Part shown: one piece after another, positions 16,067 through 23,888 of the stretch | Numbering within the stretch: position 1 is the first letter of the stretch | Layout: each line of letters opens with the position of its first letter | Assembly (NCBI GenBank): GCA_014804785.1 | Contig: JAAUZD010000028.1 | Span: 69,135-116,944, forward strand | DNA: 47,810 nt | Direction of reading: 5' to 3' | Origin: Lachnospiraceae bacterium | GTDB lineage: Bacteria; Bacillota; Clostridia; Lachnospirales; Lachnospiraceae | The notes under the pieces: model-generated | The model's input: the letters and a program-made list of their open reading frames with translations, nothing else | What the model was told of the DNA's origin: nothing | Databases searched by the model: none | Translations under genes and position numbers: made by a program

Positions 16067-16405
16067 ATGAACAAGAAAATACAGACAGCCGCTGTAGATC
16101 ATTTGTTTGAGGCTGTTTTATGTTTAAAAAGCAAAGAAGAATGCTATGACTTTTTTGAAGATCTCTGTACAGTCAATGAACTTCTGTCTCTTTCCCAGCG
16201 TTATGAAGTAGCCGCCATGCTCAAAGAGCATAAGACCTACCTTGAAATAGCAGAAAAAACCGGTGCTTCCACAGCAACCATAAGCCGTGTGAACCGCTCT
16301 CTGAATTATGGGAATGATGGTTATGATCTGGTATTTGACAGATTAAATAACGGTCAACATGCTTCCCAGCCAATTTCTGACCTTAATAAAACGGATAACC
16401 ACTAG
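16067..16405 (+). CDS. yerC: YerC/YecD family TrpR-related protein
   Basis: 112 residues. The TrpR-like helix-turn-helix is clear: LCTVNELLSLSQRYEVAAMLKEHKTYLEIAEKTGASTATISRVNRSLNYG. YerC-type proteins resemble the Trp repressor, but their ligand and targets are not established; Bacillus YerC has been linked to histidine gene control. GGGAGG lies 9 bases before the ATG. Its last codons form part of a terminator shared with the convergent LytM gene. The standalone hisA lies 1.25 kb away, which is suggestive given the histidine link. Confidence 0.92.
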   Translation: MNKKIQTAAVDHLFEAVLCLKSKEECYDFFEDLCTVNELLSLSQRYEVAAMLKEHKTYLEIAEKTGASTATISRVNRSLNYGNDGYDLVFDRLNNGQHASQPISDLNKTDNH

Positions 16406-16418
16406 TGATTATCCGTTT
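16389..16418. terminator. Bidirectional terminator inside two convergent gene ends
   Basis: A 30-base inverted repeat (AAACGGATAA... with ...TTATCCGTTT) spans the last codons and stop of yerC and the stop and last codons of the LytM-like gene, which end 3 bases apart. One hairpin would end both transcripts while coding for both C-termini. Confidence 0.8.
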
Positions 16419-17119
16419 ATATCAATTAATATCATTGGATCGATATACTCATCATTCTGAATAATCTGATAACCCAGTTCCTGATTATCATCTTTCACCG
16501 AAAATAAGATATATCCTTTCCCCAACTCTTCTCCATTTTTAACCAATGCCGCTCCATTGTTCCGGTAGACAGACTGGTATCCATTGCCATGGTCGATTAC
16601 AATTCTGGTTCCATAAACCTCATCCGCATCTACGCTGACCACTGTACCTGTACCTGTAGTGATTACATTGACATCATTTGATGCCGTAAAGATCAGCATA
16701 GGGTCGCCTTCCTCTGCTTCTTTCATAGTGGCAGAGCCGCTTAAGGGAAAGCCTTTAGGCATGGCATTTTCGACGGTTTCCTGGGAAATAGCATCTTCGA
16801 CCTCCGTTTTCTTGCTGACGGTTTCGCTTAAGACTGCTACTTTACTTGAAAGCGTGGAATTTTCTACACTCAATGCCTCATTTTCATCTGTCAGATTGTT
16901 TATCGCAACAATCTGGTTTACAATTTCTTTTCTTGCGTCCTTAATTGTGATCGAGTCATAGACAAACCTACACACGACTGCCACAACCAGCAAAAAAAGC
17001 ACGGCGGCTGTTACTTCAACTACGGCGGAACTTATTGTATGCTTCTTTATGGTACCATCGTCCTTTTCGCGTACCAGAATCAGCGCATACTTACTTTTTC
17101 TTTTAGAATGCTGCTCCAT
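16409..17119 (-). CDS. Membrane protein with degenerate LytM/M23 domain
   Basis: 236 residues. A basic N-terminus, one membrane helix (about 31-53), a coiled-coil stretch (about 60-105, IVNQIVAINNLTDENEALSVENS), a linker and a C-terminal LytM (peptidase M23) fold: GTVVSVDADEVYGTRIVIDHGNGYQSVYRNN, then VKNGEELGKG and a final YIDPMILI. The zinc ligands of active M23 enzymes (HxxxD early and HxH late) are missing, so it is probably a non-enzymatic adaptor, like the degenerate LytM proteins of envelope and sporulation complexes. GGAGGTGA precedes the ATG. Confidence 0.85.
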   Translation of the reverse strand: MEQHSKRKSKYALILVREKDDGTIKKHTISSAVVEVTAAVLFLLVVAVVCRFVYDSITIKDARKEIVNQIVAINNLTDENEALSVENSTLSSKVAVLSETVSKKTEVEDAISQETVENAMPKGFPLSGSATMKEAEEGDPMLIFTASNDVNVITTGTGTVVSVDADEVYGTRIVIDHGNGYQSVYRNNGAALVKNGEELGKGYILFSVKDDNQELGYQIIQNDEYIDPMILIDING

Positions 17120-17150
17120 AATTACTAGTCACCTCCGGTCAATTATTTTC

Positions 17151-17179
17151 ATTTTAACACATGTAACAAATTAGCGCAA
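17151..17179 (-). promoter_or_regulatory. Promoter of the LytM-like gene
   Basis: On the minus strand TTGCGC (17174-17179), 17-base spacer, TAAAAT (17151-17156), about 30 bases ahead of the gene. Confidence 0.6.
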
Positions 17180-17234
17180 CTTTATTTACAATTTCTGGTA
17201 ATCTCCTAAAATTTACGAAAATACCATTATTTTC

Positions 17235-17263
17235 TTTACTTTTTAGAATAACTGTGATATCCT
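17235..17263 (+). promoter_or_regulatory. Promoter of the cold shock gene
   Basis: TTTACT (17235-17240), 17-base spacer, TATCCT (17258-17263). It gives a leader of about 50 bases before the csp start, in line with the untranslated leaders typical of csp genes. Confidence 0.6.
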
Positions 17264-17318
17264 AATTGTGTTGCATCACCATGTATTTGCACAATTATTT
17301 ATTTTGGAGGTATCTATA

Positions 17319-17519
17319 ATGAACAAAGGTACAGTAAAATGGTTTAACAACCAAAAAGGTTACGGTTTCATCTCTGATGAGTCAGGAAATGATGTATTCG
17401 TACACTACTCAGGACTTAACATGGAAGGATTCAAGTCTCTTGAAGAAGGCGCTTCCGTTGAGTTTGATGTAGTTAACGGCGAAAAAGGACCTCAGGCTGT
17501 CAACGTAACAAAGTTATAA
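17319..17519 (+). CDS. csp: Cold shock protein, CspA family
   Basis: 66 residues, the usual length, covering a single OB-fold cold shock domain. RNP1 (KGYGFI) and RNP2 (VFVHYS) single-strand nucleic acid binding motifs are intact, and it opens [15 protein letters not shown]. It acts as an RNA chaperone in the cytoplasm. The ATG at 17319 has TTTGGAGG 8 bases upstream; the open frame continues further upstream, but that part lies before the likely transcript start. A strong terminator ends the gene about 110 bases after its stop. Confidence 0.97.
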   Translation: MNKGTVKWFNNQKGYGFISDESGNDVFVHYSGLNMEGFKSLEEGASVEFDVVNGEKGPQAVNVTKL

Positions 17520-17629
17520 TTAGCATAGTCTATTTATAGCATATTAATCAGTAACACGATGTGCCTGTTCTTAAATATAAATGTTTCATTTTATTTAGAA
17601 TTTGCAATATTGTTTTATCGGATTAAGGA

Positions 17630-17665
17630 AATAACCTATCTCACAATGAGATAGGTTATTTTTTT
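17630..17665 (+). terminator. Terminator after csp, shared with hisA end
   Basis: A perfect 14-base stem (AATAACCTATCTCA with TGAGATAGGTTATT) around a 3-base loop, followed on plus by a run of T to 17665. It also overlaps the final codon and stop of the convergent hisA gene (stop 17656-17658). Confidence 0.92.
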
Positions 17666-18432
17666 ATATAAGTAAGCACATCTTCAAATTTCATGTTACC
17701 GCCAAACAAATCCAGCGCACTTCCAATCGTGACATCTACCTTTCCTTTTCCAAGCTCCTTTAATTTTTGAAGATCTCCAAAATTGTGAACGCCTCCTGCA
17801 TAGGTAGATGGTATCCTGCACTCCGCTCCAAGCATAGCCGCCAATTCCTCTTCTATTCCCTGTGCCTTCCCTTCCACATCCACTGCATGGATCAGGAATT
17901 CATCACAGCTGTCCGAAAACTCTTCTATTGTGTCAGCATTCAATTTCGTATCTGTATACTTTTGCCATCTGTCGGTAACAATAAAATAAGCACTCTCCCT
18001 TTTCCGGCAGCTTAAATCAAGCACAAGATGTTCTTTCCCTACTGCTGAAAGCAATTCCTTTAATCTATCCTTTTTAAACTGCCCGTCCGAGAAAACATAA
18101 GAAGTAACAATTACATGAGAAGCCCCCGCCTTCAAAAAAGCTTCTGCATTGAAGGGATTGATGCCTCCGCCCACCTGAAGCCCTCCGGGATAGGTATGCA
18201 ACGCTTCCAGCGCCTGTGCTTTCGTCTTTTCATAATACGCACTGGATACAGGATTCAGCAAGATGACATGCCCGCCCTCTAGTCCCTTTTCCTTGTAAAG
18301 CTGCGCAAAAAATGCAGCATCCTGCTTCGCCACGAAATTTTCTGCCGCCGCATCTCCCTGATCCTTAAGACTGCCGCCGACAATCTGTTTTACCGCACCG
18401 TTGTGGATATCTATACATGGTCTGAATTTCAT
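17656..18432 (-). CDS. hisA: HisA (ProFAR isomerase), eukaryotic-type
   Basis: 258 residues forming a TIM barrel. It isomerises ProFAR to PRFAR, step four of histidine synthesis. The sequence follows the eukaryotic (yeast His6) form rather than usual bacterial HisA: RPCIDIHNGAVKQIVGGSL, GGHVILLNP, LQVGGGIN, VIVTSYVF, LVLDLSCRK, FLIHAVDVEG, TYAGGV and KVDVTIGSALDLFGGN. Asp8 and the Asp in VLDLS are the likely catalytic acids. AAGAAGG precedes the ATG. No other his gene is in the window, so it is an orphan; it might complete a his operon elsewhere or serve another isomerase role. Confidence 0.93.
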   Translation of the reverse strand: MKFRPCIDIHNGAVKQIVGGSLKDQGDAAAENFVAKQDAAFFAQLYKEKGLEGGHVILLNPVSSAYYEKTKAQALEALHTYPGGLQVGGGINPFNAEAFLKAGASHVIVTSYVFSDGQFKKDRLKELLSAVGKEHLVLDLSCRKRESAYFIVTDRWQKYTDTKLNADTIEEFSDSCDEFLIHAVDVEGKAQGIEEELAAMLGAECRIPSTYAGGVHNFGDLQKLKELGKGKVDVTIGSALDLFGGNMKFEDVLTYIKK

Positions 18433-18676
18433 TTTAATAACCTTCTTGTATCTTCTTTTTTATTTTTTATAGAATTGCATTAATTTTTTCAAGTATACCA
18501 CATTTCTGCTTTTTCCAGAAAGTTTCTTTGAAATTTCTTCAAGTATATTTTCATTCTCTCTGCGCATAATATCATAAGAACTGACAATCATGCAGTTCTT
18601 GTAGAAAGAAGTTGGGCTGGATAAACTGTTATACAGCGGTTTATTCAATATGAAACGCTTCGGAATGGAGGAAATT

Positions 18677-19171
18677 ATGAAAAAAATGAGAAAACTAATT
18701 TCGGTATCTCTTGTCCTTGCAATGCTCTGTATTTTTACGGCCTGCGGAACCGACAAAAAGAATCATACAGATGACATGGCAGGAAATACCAACCACAACA
18801 ACACAGAAAACAATACAGCCGGAGATAACGCTATCACCGGCTCTACCGCAGGCAACAACGACGCTGCAGATAATGCAGGAGACAATCTCATCGGAGACAA
18901 TGCCGATAATGGTACCGGTGTCAATGATGCAGGTGACGGCAACGAAACTGGTACAAACGATGTCAACGGAGACCAGACAAATCAGGATGGAAATTCCCTT
19001 CTGGATGATGCCGGCAATGCAATCGGCGATGTTGTAGATGATATTTCTAACGGAGTCTCTGACATCACAGATGATCTGGTAGGCAACGGAGATAATCAGA
19101 CGACCACTGACAATGGCAATGCCGACAATAATACAACAAGCGGCACCAATACAACTACCGCAAAGAAATAA
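18677..19171 (+). CDS. Asn/Asp/Gly/Thr-rich lipoprotein
   Basis: 164 residues from ATG 18677, which has TGGAGG 5 bases upstream. A lipoprotein signal peptide (KKMRKLISVSLVLAMLCIF) ends in the lipobox FTAC, so the Cys near residue 23 would be lipidated. The rest is low complexity: Asn, Asp, Gly, Ala and Thr with many GDN/GND/TGN triplets, an acidic helix (DDAGNAIGDVVDDISNGVSDITDDLVG), and a Thr/Asn tail. No domain is recognised. It is probably a flexible surface spacer or stress-related envelope protein. The 244 bases upstream hold no other gene that I can support. Confidence 0.8.
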   Translation: MKKMRKLISVSLVLAMLCIFTACGTDKKNHTDDMAGNTNHNNTENNTAGDNAITGSTAGNNDAADNAGDNLIGDNADNGTGVNDAGDGNETGTNDVNGDQTNQDGNSLLDDAGNAIGDVVDDISNGVSDITDDLVGNGDNQTTTDNGNADNNTTSGTNTTTAKK

Positions 19172-19182
19172 ACCAGCATAAA

Positions 19183-19240
19183 CACTTGGAAAAATAAAGA
19201 GGAGGTACAGCCGTTCATGACTGACCTCCTTTTTCAAGTG
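19183..19240. terminator. Large bidirectional terminator between lipoprotein and fbp
   Basis: An inner stem AGGAGGT(a)CAG / CTGACCTCCT is followed on plus by TTTTT, enclosed by an outer CACTTG/CAAGTG pair with A- and T-rich flanks. It can end the lipoprotein transcript on plus and the fbp transcript on minus. Confidence 0.85.
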
Positions 19241-19251
19241 CTTCTAAAAAG

Positions 19252-21213
19252 CTATTTTTCCGCAATCGTGCCATCTCTGTATGCCTGAAGAAGAAGTTCC
19301 AACTGTTTAATGCTCTCCTTCAATTCTGTACCAATATCCGTATCAGCAACCCTGATTCTGATTGGCGCGGTCTCGACTATTGTGGAATCCGAAAAAATAT
19401 CTGACTCATGCAATATCGCTGCCTCCATGGATTCAAAGGGCTCATGGGCAACAAGACGCATACCATGTGAATTTGCCACCAGAGTGTAACCTGCAATTCC
19501 CGTCTTGCTCTGATATGCCTTGGAAAACCCACCGTCTATAATAAGCAGTTTTCCATCACATTTAATCGGTGTCTCACCTTTTTTTAGTTCTACGGGCACA
19601 TGCCCATTGATGATATGGGATTTTTTGGTATCTAATCCAAATTCTTTTAAAATGCGGTTTAAAATTTCCTCATCATCCAACATGGAATAATAACTGTTCT
19701 TTGTTTCCTTATGTGTTTCCTTATCTTCTATGAAATATCTCTCAAAGGTGGTCATTTTATCCTTGCCGAATACCGGTGAATTGGGTCCCGCCCAAGTATA
19801 CCAGATATAATCCTGTGCCTTTCGCATACCCACCGGATCATTTTGGGCATAATAACCTTTTCTGGCATAATTATCCAGAACATCATACAACGCCCTTCCT
19901 CTATATTTCCTACCATCCACATTTACTGATTTGAAATTCCCCTCATCATCCAGCGGAACACAGCCATGATAAAGTAGATTTGAATTGTGGATTTTGTAAA
20001 GTCCGCCATTAGAATAGAGGAAACGCACGTGGCGCTGAAGCTTCTCACATTTTAAAAATGCCTGCTGGAGTCTCGCCATTACCTGCTCTTCATCAGGCGT
20101 CAGATTATAAGGATCTGCTGGATTCACCGTCGGAAAATCAGTATCTTTCATAGAATATTCTTTTCCGTAAGCAACCACCGTCTTTTTTTCATAATCGATT
20201 TTGTCAAGGAGCAGTCTGTCATCCATCTCAAATTTAGGACGCTTTTTAATGATCTGCCCTTCCAGCTTTAACTGCATGATCGCAATCGCCTTATGAATCT
20301 TCATATCCAGGCTTAAATCTTTGGTATTATAGTCGGTATTATATTTGATGGCAAAAGCGTCACAATTCACATCCTGATACGTCTCCAGAGCAAAAGTCGC
20401 AAGAGGAATCAGATTAATGCCATAGCCCTCTTCGATGGTATCAAGACTTCCATATCTGACCGCAATTCTGATGACTGTAGCGATGCATGCCAGATGCCCG
20501 CAGGCTGCTCCCATCCACAGAATATCATGATTTCCCCACTGAATATCCACCGAGTGATAATTCATCAGCGTGTCCATAATAACATGCGGACCGGGACCTC
20601 TGTCGTAAATATCCCCTACAATATGCAGATGATCGATCACCAGCCGCTGAATCAGATTGCTTAATGCCTCAATGAAATCCGGCGCTCTTCCAATCCGTAT
20701 GATTGTGTGAATAATCTCATTATAATAGCCTTCTTTATCAGAAATATCCGATTTCTCTGTGATTAATTCTTCAATAATGTAAGAAAAATCTTTCGGCAGC
20801 GCCTTGCGCACCTTTGAGCGGGTATACTTGGACGCTACCCTCTTGGTAATCTGCACCAGCCGGTGCAATGTAATCTTATACCAGTCCTCAATATTTTCTT
20901 CCTCTCGGGCTATGATATCAAGTTTTTCTTTGGGATAATAAATCAATGTTGCCAGCGACTTTTTATCCCTGCTGCTCAAAGTGTTGCCGAACTCCTCATC
21001 AATCTGACGACGTACCGCGCCGGAGCCGTTTTTCAGCACGTGATTGAACTGCTCATACTCCCCATGGACATCTGTCATGAAATGCTCTGTCCCTTTAGGC
21101 AGATTTAAGATTGCCTGCAGATTAATGATCTCCGTTGAGGCTGCCGCAATATTCGGATATTGATTCGCCAGGCTCTTTAAATACTTTAATTCCATTTGCT
21201 GAAGTTCATTCAT
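19252..21213 (-). CDS. fbp: Fructose-1,6-bisphosphatase, class III
   Basis: 653 residues, the full length of the class III (Bacillus Fbp) family, which is unrelated to classes I and II. The metallophosphatase motifs are FMTDVHGEYEQFNHVLKNGSG, GDIYDRGP and WGNHDILWMGA, with a later HIINGHVPV. It removes the 1-phosphate from fructose 1,6-bisphosphate in gluconeogenesis. The ATG at 21213 follows an in-frame GTG directly; AAAGGTGA is the ribosome site. It lies 48 bases after dapB on the same strand and may be read from the dap promoter. Confidence 0.97.
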   Translation of the reverse strand: MNELQQMELKYLKSLANQYPNIAAASTEIINLQAILNLPKGTEHFMTDVHGEYEQFNHVLKNGSGAVRRQIDEEFGNTLSSRDKKSLATLIYYPKEKLDIIAREEENIEDWYKITLHRLVQITKRVASKYTRSKVRKALPKDFSYIIEELITEKSDISDKEGYYNEIIHTIIRIGRAPDFIEALSNLIQRLVIDHLHIVGDIYDRGPGPHVIMDTLMNYHSVDIQWGNHDILWMGAACGHLACIATVIRIAVRYGSLDTIEEGYGINLIPLATFALETYQDVNCDAFAIKYNTDYNTKDLSLDMKIHKAIAIMQLKLEGQIIKKRPKFEMDDRLLLDKIDYEKKTVVAYGKEYSMKDTDFPTVNPADPYNLTPDEEQVMARLQQAFLKCEKLQRHVRFLYSNGGLYKIHNSNLLYHGCVPLDDEGNFKSVNVDGRKYRGRALYDVLDNYARKGYYAQNDPVGMRKAQDYIWYTWAGPNSPVFGKDKMTTFERYFIEDKETHKETKNSYYSMLDDEEILNRILKEFGLDTKKSHIINGHVPVELKKGETPIKCDGKLLIIDGGFSKAYQSKTGIAGYTLVANSHGMRLVAHEPFESMEAAILHESDIFSDSTIVETAPIRIRVADTDIGTELKESIKQLELLLQAYRDGTIAEK

Positions 21214-21261
21214 CACAATTCTTCACCTTTCACTCTGCTGAGTCCTTTGCGCTAATGCATC

Positions 21262-22017
21262 TTACCCTATCACATGGCTCATATCATAAAGACCTGCCGG
21301 TCTGCCCTTCAGAAACTTAGCCGCTTGAATTGCTCCCTTGCCAAAAACTGCTTTGGAATATGCAGTATGGGAAAAAGTGACTACTTCATCCGCCCCTGCG
21401 AAGATCACATCATGATCTCCCACAATCGTTCCGCCTCGTACAGCAGAAAAGCCAATCTCTTTTTTGGGACGCTTCTCTCTTCTTGTGCTTCTGTCATGCA
21501 CATATTCATATTCATTATGAAGCACTTCATTAATAGAATCACCCAGTGCCAGCGCCGTTCCGCTGGGCGCATCCACTTTCAGTTTATGATGTTTTTCTAC
21601 AATTTCAATATCAAACCCTGCCGGTTCCAAAACAGCGGTTGCCTCCTTAAGGAGCTTTAGCAGCATATTGATTCCCAGAGACATATTGGCCGACTTTAAG
21701 ATTGCTACTTTCTTTGATGCTTCCTCCACCTTTTCAAGCTGCTGCGCGCTTAAACCTGTGGTGCAAAGGACACAGGGAATCTGTTCCTTTACACAATAAT
21801 CCAGAAGACCATCCACTGCAGGCGCCGCACTGAAATCAATGATTACGTCTGCCTTCACGGTACACTCGCTGATATTCTTAAATACAGGAAAAGGATTCTT
21901 CCCTTCATCAAAAGCATCCACTCCCGCTGCCAGCGTGATTTCCTCATCACCAGCAATCAGCCCGGCAATGGTCTGCCCCATCTTCCCGTTGCATCCATGC
22001 ATAATTACACTTGTCAT
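21262..22017 (-). CDS. dapB: 4-hydroxy-tetrahydrodipicolinate reductase
   Basis: 251 residues. The N-terminal NAD(P)-binding Rossmann motif is GCNGKMGQTI; CTTGL follows; the catalytic stretch is VEKHHKLKVDAPSGTAL with the family His-His-x-x-K; the C-terminus has FSHTAYSKAVFGKGAI. It reduces the DapA product in lysine and diaminopimelate synthesis. It starts 24 bases after dapA, so the two form an operon under the lysine riboswitch. Confidence 0.98.
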   Translation of the reverse strand: MTSVIMHGCNGKMGQTIAGLIAGDEEITLAAGVDAFDEGKNPFPVFKNISECTVKADVIIDFSAAPAVDGLLDYCVKEQIPCVLCTTGLSAQQLEKVEEASKKVAILKSANMSLGINMLLKLLKEATAVLEPAGFDIEIVEKHHKLKVDAPSGTALALGDSINEVLHNEYEYVHDRSTRREKRPKKEIGFSAVRGGTIVGDHDVIFAGADEVVTFSHTAYSKAVFGKGAIQAAKFLKGRPAGLYDMSHVIG

Positions 22018-22041
22018 AAAACAGCCTCCTACTCCTCTCTT

Positions 22042-22926
22042 TTACAAAATCCCGTATTCCTTCATTGCTTTTTCAAGCTTTGCTGCATTTTCTTCTTCCA
22101 TATCCGTAAGCGGAGGACGCAATGACCCAGCTTCCTTTCCCATCAGATTTAAGGCCTTCTTTACAGGAATAGGATTCACCTCGCAAAACAGGGCATTGCA
22201 GAGGGGAATCGCACGGAACTGCTCTTTGTAGCTTCCCTCAATATCGCCTGCAAAAAATTTCTCACAGATATCATGGGTCTGCCTGGGAGCCACGTTGGAA
22301 AGTACCGAAATAACACCTTTTCCGCCCAAAGCAAGGAGCGGCACAATCTGATCGTCATTTCCAGAGTACAAATCCACCTTGCCCTCGGCAAGCGACATCA
22401 GCTTGACAACCTGACTGATATTTCCGCTGGCTTCTTTCACACCCACAATATTTTCAACATCATTGCAGAGCCTTACCACTGTCTCCGGCAGAATATTACA
22501 GCCTGTACGGCTGGGTACATTATAAAGGATACAGGGAATCTTCACCGAATCCGCAATCCTCTTGTAGTGCAAATAAAGCCCGTTCTGGGTTGCCTTGTTA
22601 TAATAGGGTGAAACCAGAAGCAGTCCGTCTACTCCATACTTTTCAGCTTCCGTGGAAAGATATACTGCCGTTTCCGTACAGTTTGAGCCGGTTCCCGCAA
22701 CGACGGGAATACGCCCTGCAACCTTCTCCACACAATATTTGATCACATCAAGATGCTCCTCATGGGTCAGTGTAGATGACTCTCCTGTGGTTCCGCATAC
22801 AATGATTGCATCTGTTCCGCCTGCAATCTGATCTTCAATCAGTTCCGCAAACCTTTCATAATTCACTTCTCCATTTGCTTTAAAAGGTGTAACAATCGCA
22901 ACACCTGCGCCTGTAAAAATTGCCAT
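22042..22926 (-). CDS. dapA: 4-hydroxy-tetrahydrodipicolinate synthase
   Basis: 294 residues. A TIM barrel with the family motifs GTTGESSTLTHEEH, GTGSNCTETAV, YNVPSRTGCN (catalytic Tyr) and the Schiff-base Lys in VGVKEASGN. It condenses pyruvate with aspartate semialdehyde, the first step specific to lysine and diaminopimelate. AAGGAGG precedes the ATG and lies just after the riboswitch terminator, so expression should fall when lysine is plentiful. Confidence 0.98.
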   Translation of the reverse strand: MAIFTGAGVAIVTPFKANGEVNYERFAELIEDQIAGGTDAIIVCGTTGESSTLTHEEHLDVIKYCVEKVAGRIPVVAGTGSNCTETAVYLSTEAEKYGVDGLLLVSPYYNKATQNGLYLHYKRIADSVKIPCILYNVPSRTGCNILPETVVRLCNDVENIVGVKEASGNISQVVKLMSLAEGKVDLYSGNDDQIVPLLALGGKGVISVLSNVAPRQTHDICEKFFAGDIEGSYKEQFRAIPLCNALFCEVNPIPVKKALNLMGKEAGSLRPPLTDMEEENAAKLEKAMKEYGIL

Positions 22927-22940
22927 ATCTTCTCCTCCTT

Positions 22941-22972
22941 AAAAAAAATCGGTGCACCTTACTGCGCACCGA
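22941..22972 (-). terminator. Riboswitch-controlled terminator before dapA
   Basis: On the minus strand the stem TCGGTGC/GCACCGA is followed by eight T residues and then the dapA ribosome site. It is the expression platform of the lysine riboswitch: formed with lysine bound, disrupted without. Confidence 0.92.
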
Positions 22973-22992
22973 CTACTCCAGATACCTCTTCA

Positions 22993-23165
22993 TCGGATAG
23001 CGCCCCATCAATTGCTGATGACAGTCATGCAGTTCTTCACTGCATGCCCAAGAACCTGATTACAGGAAATTCAAATTCTTTCGGCGTATTTTCCTTTCAT
23101 TTTTCTTCCACTGTGCCTGTCACATCCAAAAAATTACTCATAAAACACGCAACCTCTACCTCTAA
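22993..23165 (-). ncRNA. Lysine riboswitch (L-box)
   Basis: Reading the minus strand from 23165, the leader shows the L-box landmarks in order: AGAGGTAGAGGTTGCG, TTATGAGTA, a GGATGTGACAGGC arm, the GCCGAAAG loop, a perfect hairpin arm pair around TGCATGACTGTCA, then GGGGCGCTATCCG, which pairs back with GGTAG to close P1. This closely follows the known Bacillus lysC leader. A terminator and dapA follow directly, so it is an OFF switch acting on transcription. Confidence 0.95.
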
Positions 23166-23194
23166 GTTCTATGTAATTTCCATATGATAAAAAT

Positions 23195-23223
23195 ATCATA
23201 GCACCATGTGCAATTGCTGTCAA
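23195..23223 (-). promoter_or_regulatory. Promoter of the dapA-dapB operon
   Basis: On the minus strand a perfect TTGACA (23218-23223), 17-base spacer and TATGAT (23195-23200). Transcription would begin about 20 bases before the lysine riboswitch. Confidence 0.9.
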
Positions 23224-23267
23224 CGCACAGATGCTATGATTTTATGCTCATAATCTTGCAAAAAATG

Positions 23268-23762
23268 CTACTGTTCATACTTTATCGTTTCAATCCTTGA
23301 AACTTCATCTGCCAGCATGCAGATTTCATCATTCAAAGTAATACCCGTCAAAATGACATCTGTCTCTTCATCTCTTGCACCAAGCACATTTTTAAGATCA
23401 TCTACCGTGATAATATCATTGTCAATAAGACCTAAGATTTCATCAAGAATCAGCAGGTCACACTCTCCAGTCGCCAGAACCTTCTTTGCAAAATTAATTC
23501 CATTTCTGATGTTGATGATTTCTTCCATCTTTTTCTCTTCGGAAAGTTCAAAAAAATTCATATCTGATTTTTCAAAGCGGAAAATTTTAATTTCAGGCTC
23601 AAGTCTGCATAAAAATTCTGTATCTGCAAGTCCCTTTCCTTTGAGGAACTGGATAATCACCACACTTTTCCCCAAGGCCGCCGTCATCACTGCCTTTCCT
23701 AAAGCTGCCGGTGATTTTCCATGACCATCCCCACTGTATATATGTACCAATCCCTGTCTCAT
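23268..23762 (-). CDS. cobO: Corrinoid adenosyltransferase (CobO/CobA/BtuR family)
   Basis: 164 residues of P-loop type. The P-loop reads GDGHGKSPAALG where most relatives have GxGKGKTTAALG; then VIIQFLKG and the Walker-B-like LLILDEI are present. The enzyme transfers the adenosyl group of ATP to cob(I)alamin or cobyrinic acid diamide. It is a little shorter than E. coli BtuR. It has its own promoter and no cobalamin genes next to it, so salvage of imported corrinoids is more likely than full synthesis here. The corrinoid-type ABC transporter 10 kb away may serve the same need. Confidence 0.88.
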   Translation of the reverse strand: MRQGLVHIYSGDGHGKSPAALGKAVMTAALGKSVVIIQFLKGKGLADTEFLCRLEPEIKIFRFEKSDMNFFELSEEKKMEEIINIRNGINFAKKVLATGECDLLILDEILGLIDNDIITVDDLKNVLGARDEETDVILTGITLNDEICMLADEVSRIETIKYEQ

Positions 23763-23801
23763 AAATACACCTCATATGAATCTTTGCCAAAAGTTATTGC
23801 A

Positions 23802-23830
23802 ATCATATCACAGCAGTGTACAAAAATCAA
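23802..23830 (-). promoter_or_regulatory. Promoter of cobO
   Basis: On the minus strand TTGATT (23825-23830), 17-base spacer, TATGAT (23802-23807), 40 bases ahead of the start. No cobalamin riboswitch is seen in the short leader. Confidence 0.75.
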
Positions 23831-23888
23831 CATTATTCCGGTCTAACTTACAAATACTTCCCCGCCTGTTCTTATTTTTATCTATTAT

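Noticed and set aside
18460-18756. A 98-codon minus frame overlapping the lipoprotein start
   Set aside because: No ribosome site, poor composition, and it conflicts with the well-supported lipoprotein start.
18695-19237. A 180-codon open frame on minus opposite the lipoprotein, Val/Ile/Cys-rich
   Set aside because: It is the antisense of GAC/AAC/GGC repeats, which gives Val, Ile and Ala by necessity. The plus frame has the ribosome site, signal peptide and lipobox.
23040-23080. Short strong hairpin around TGCATGACTGTCA as an independent terminator
   Set aside because: It is an arm of the lysine riboswitch aptamer; no T-run follows.
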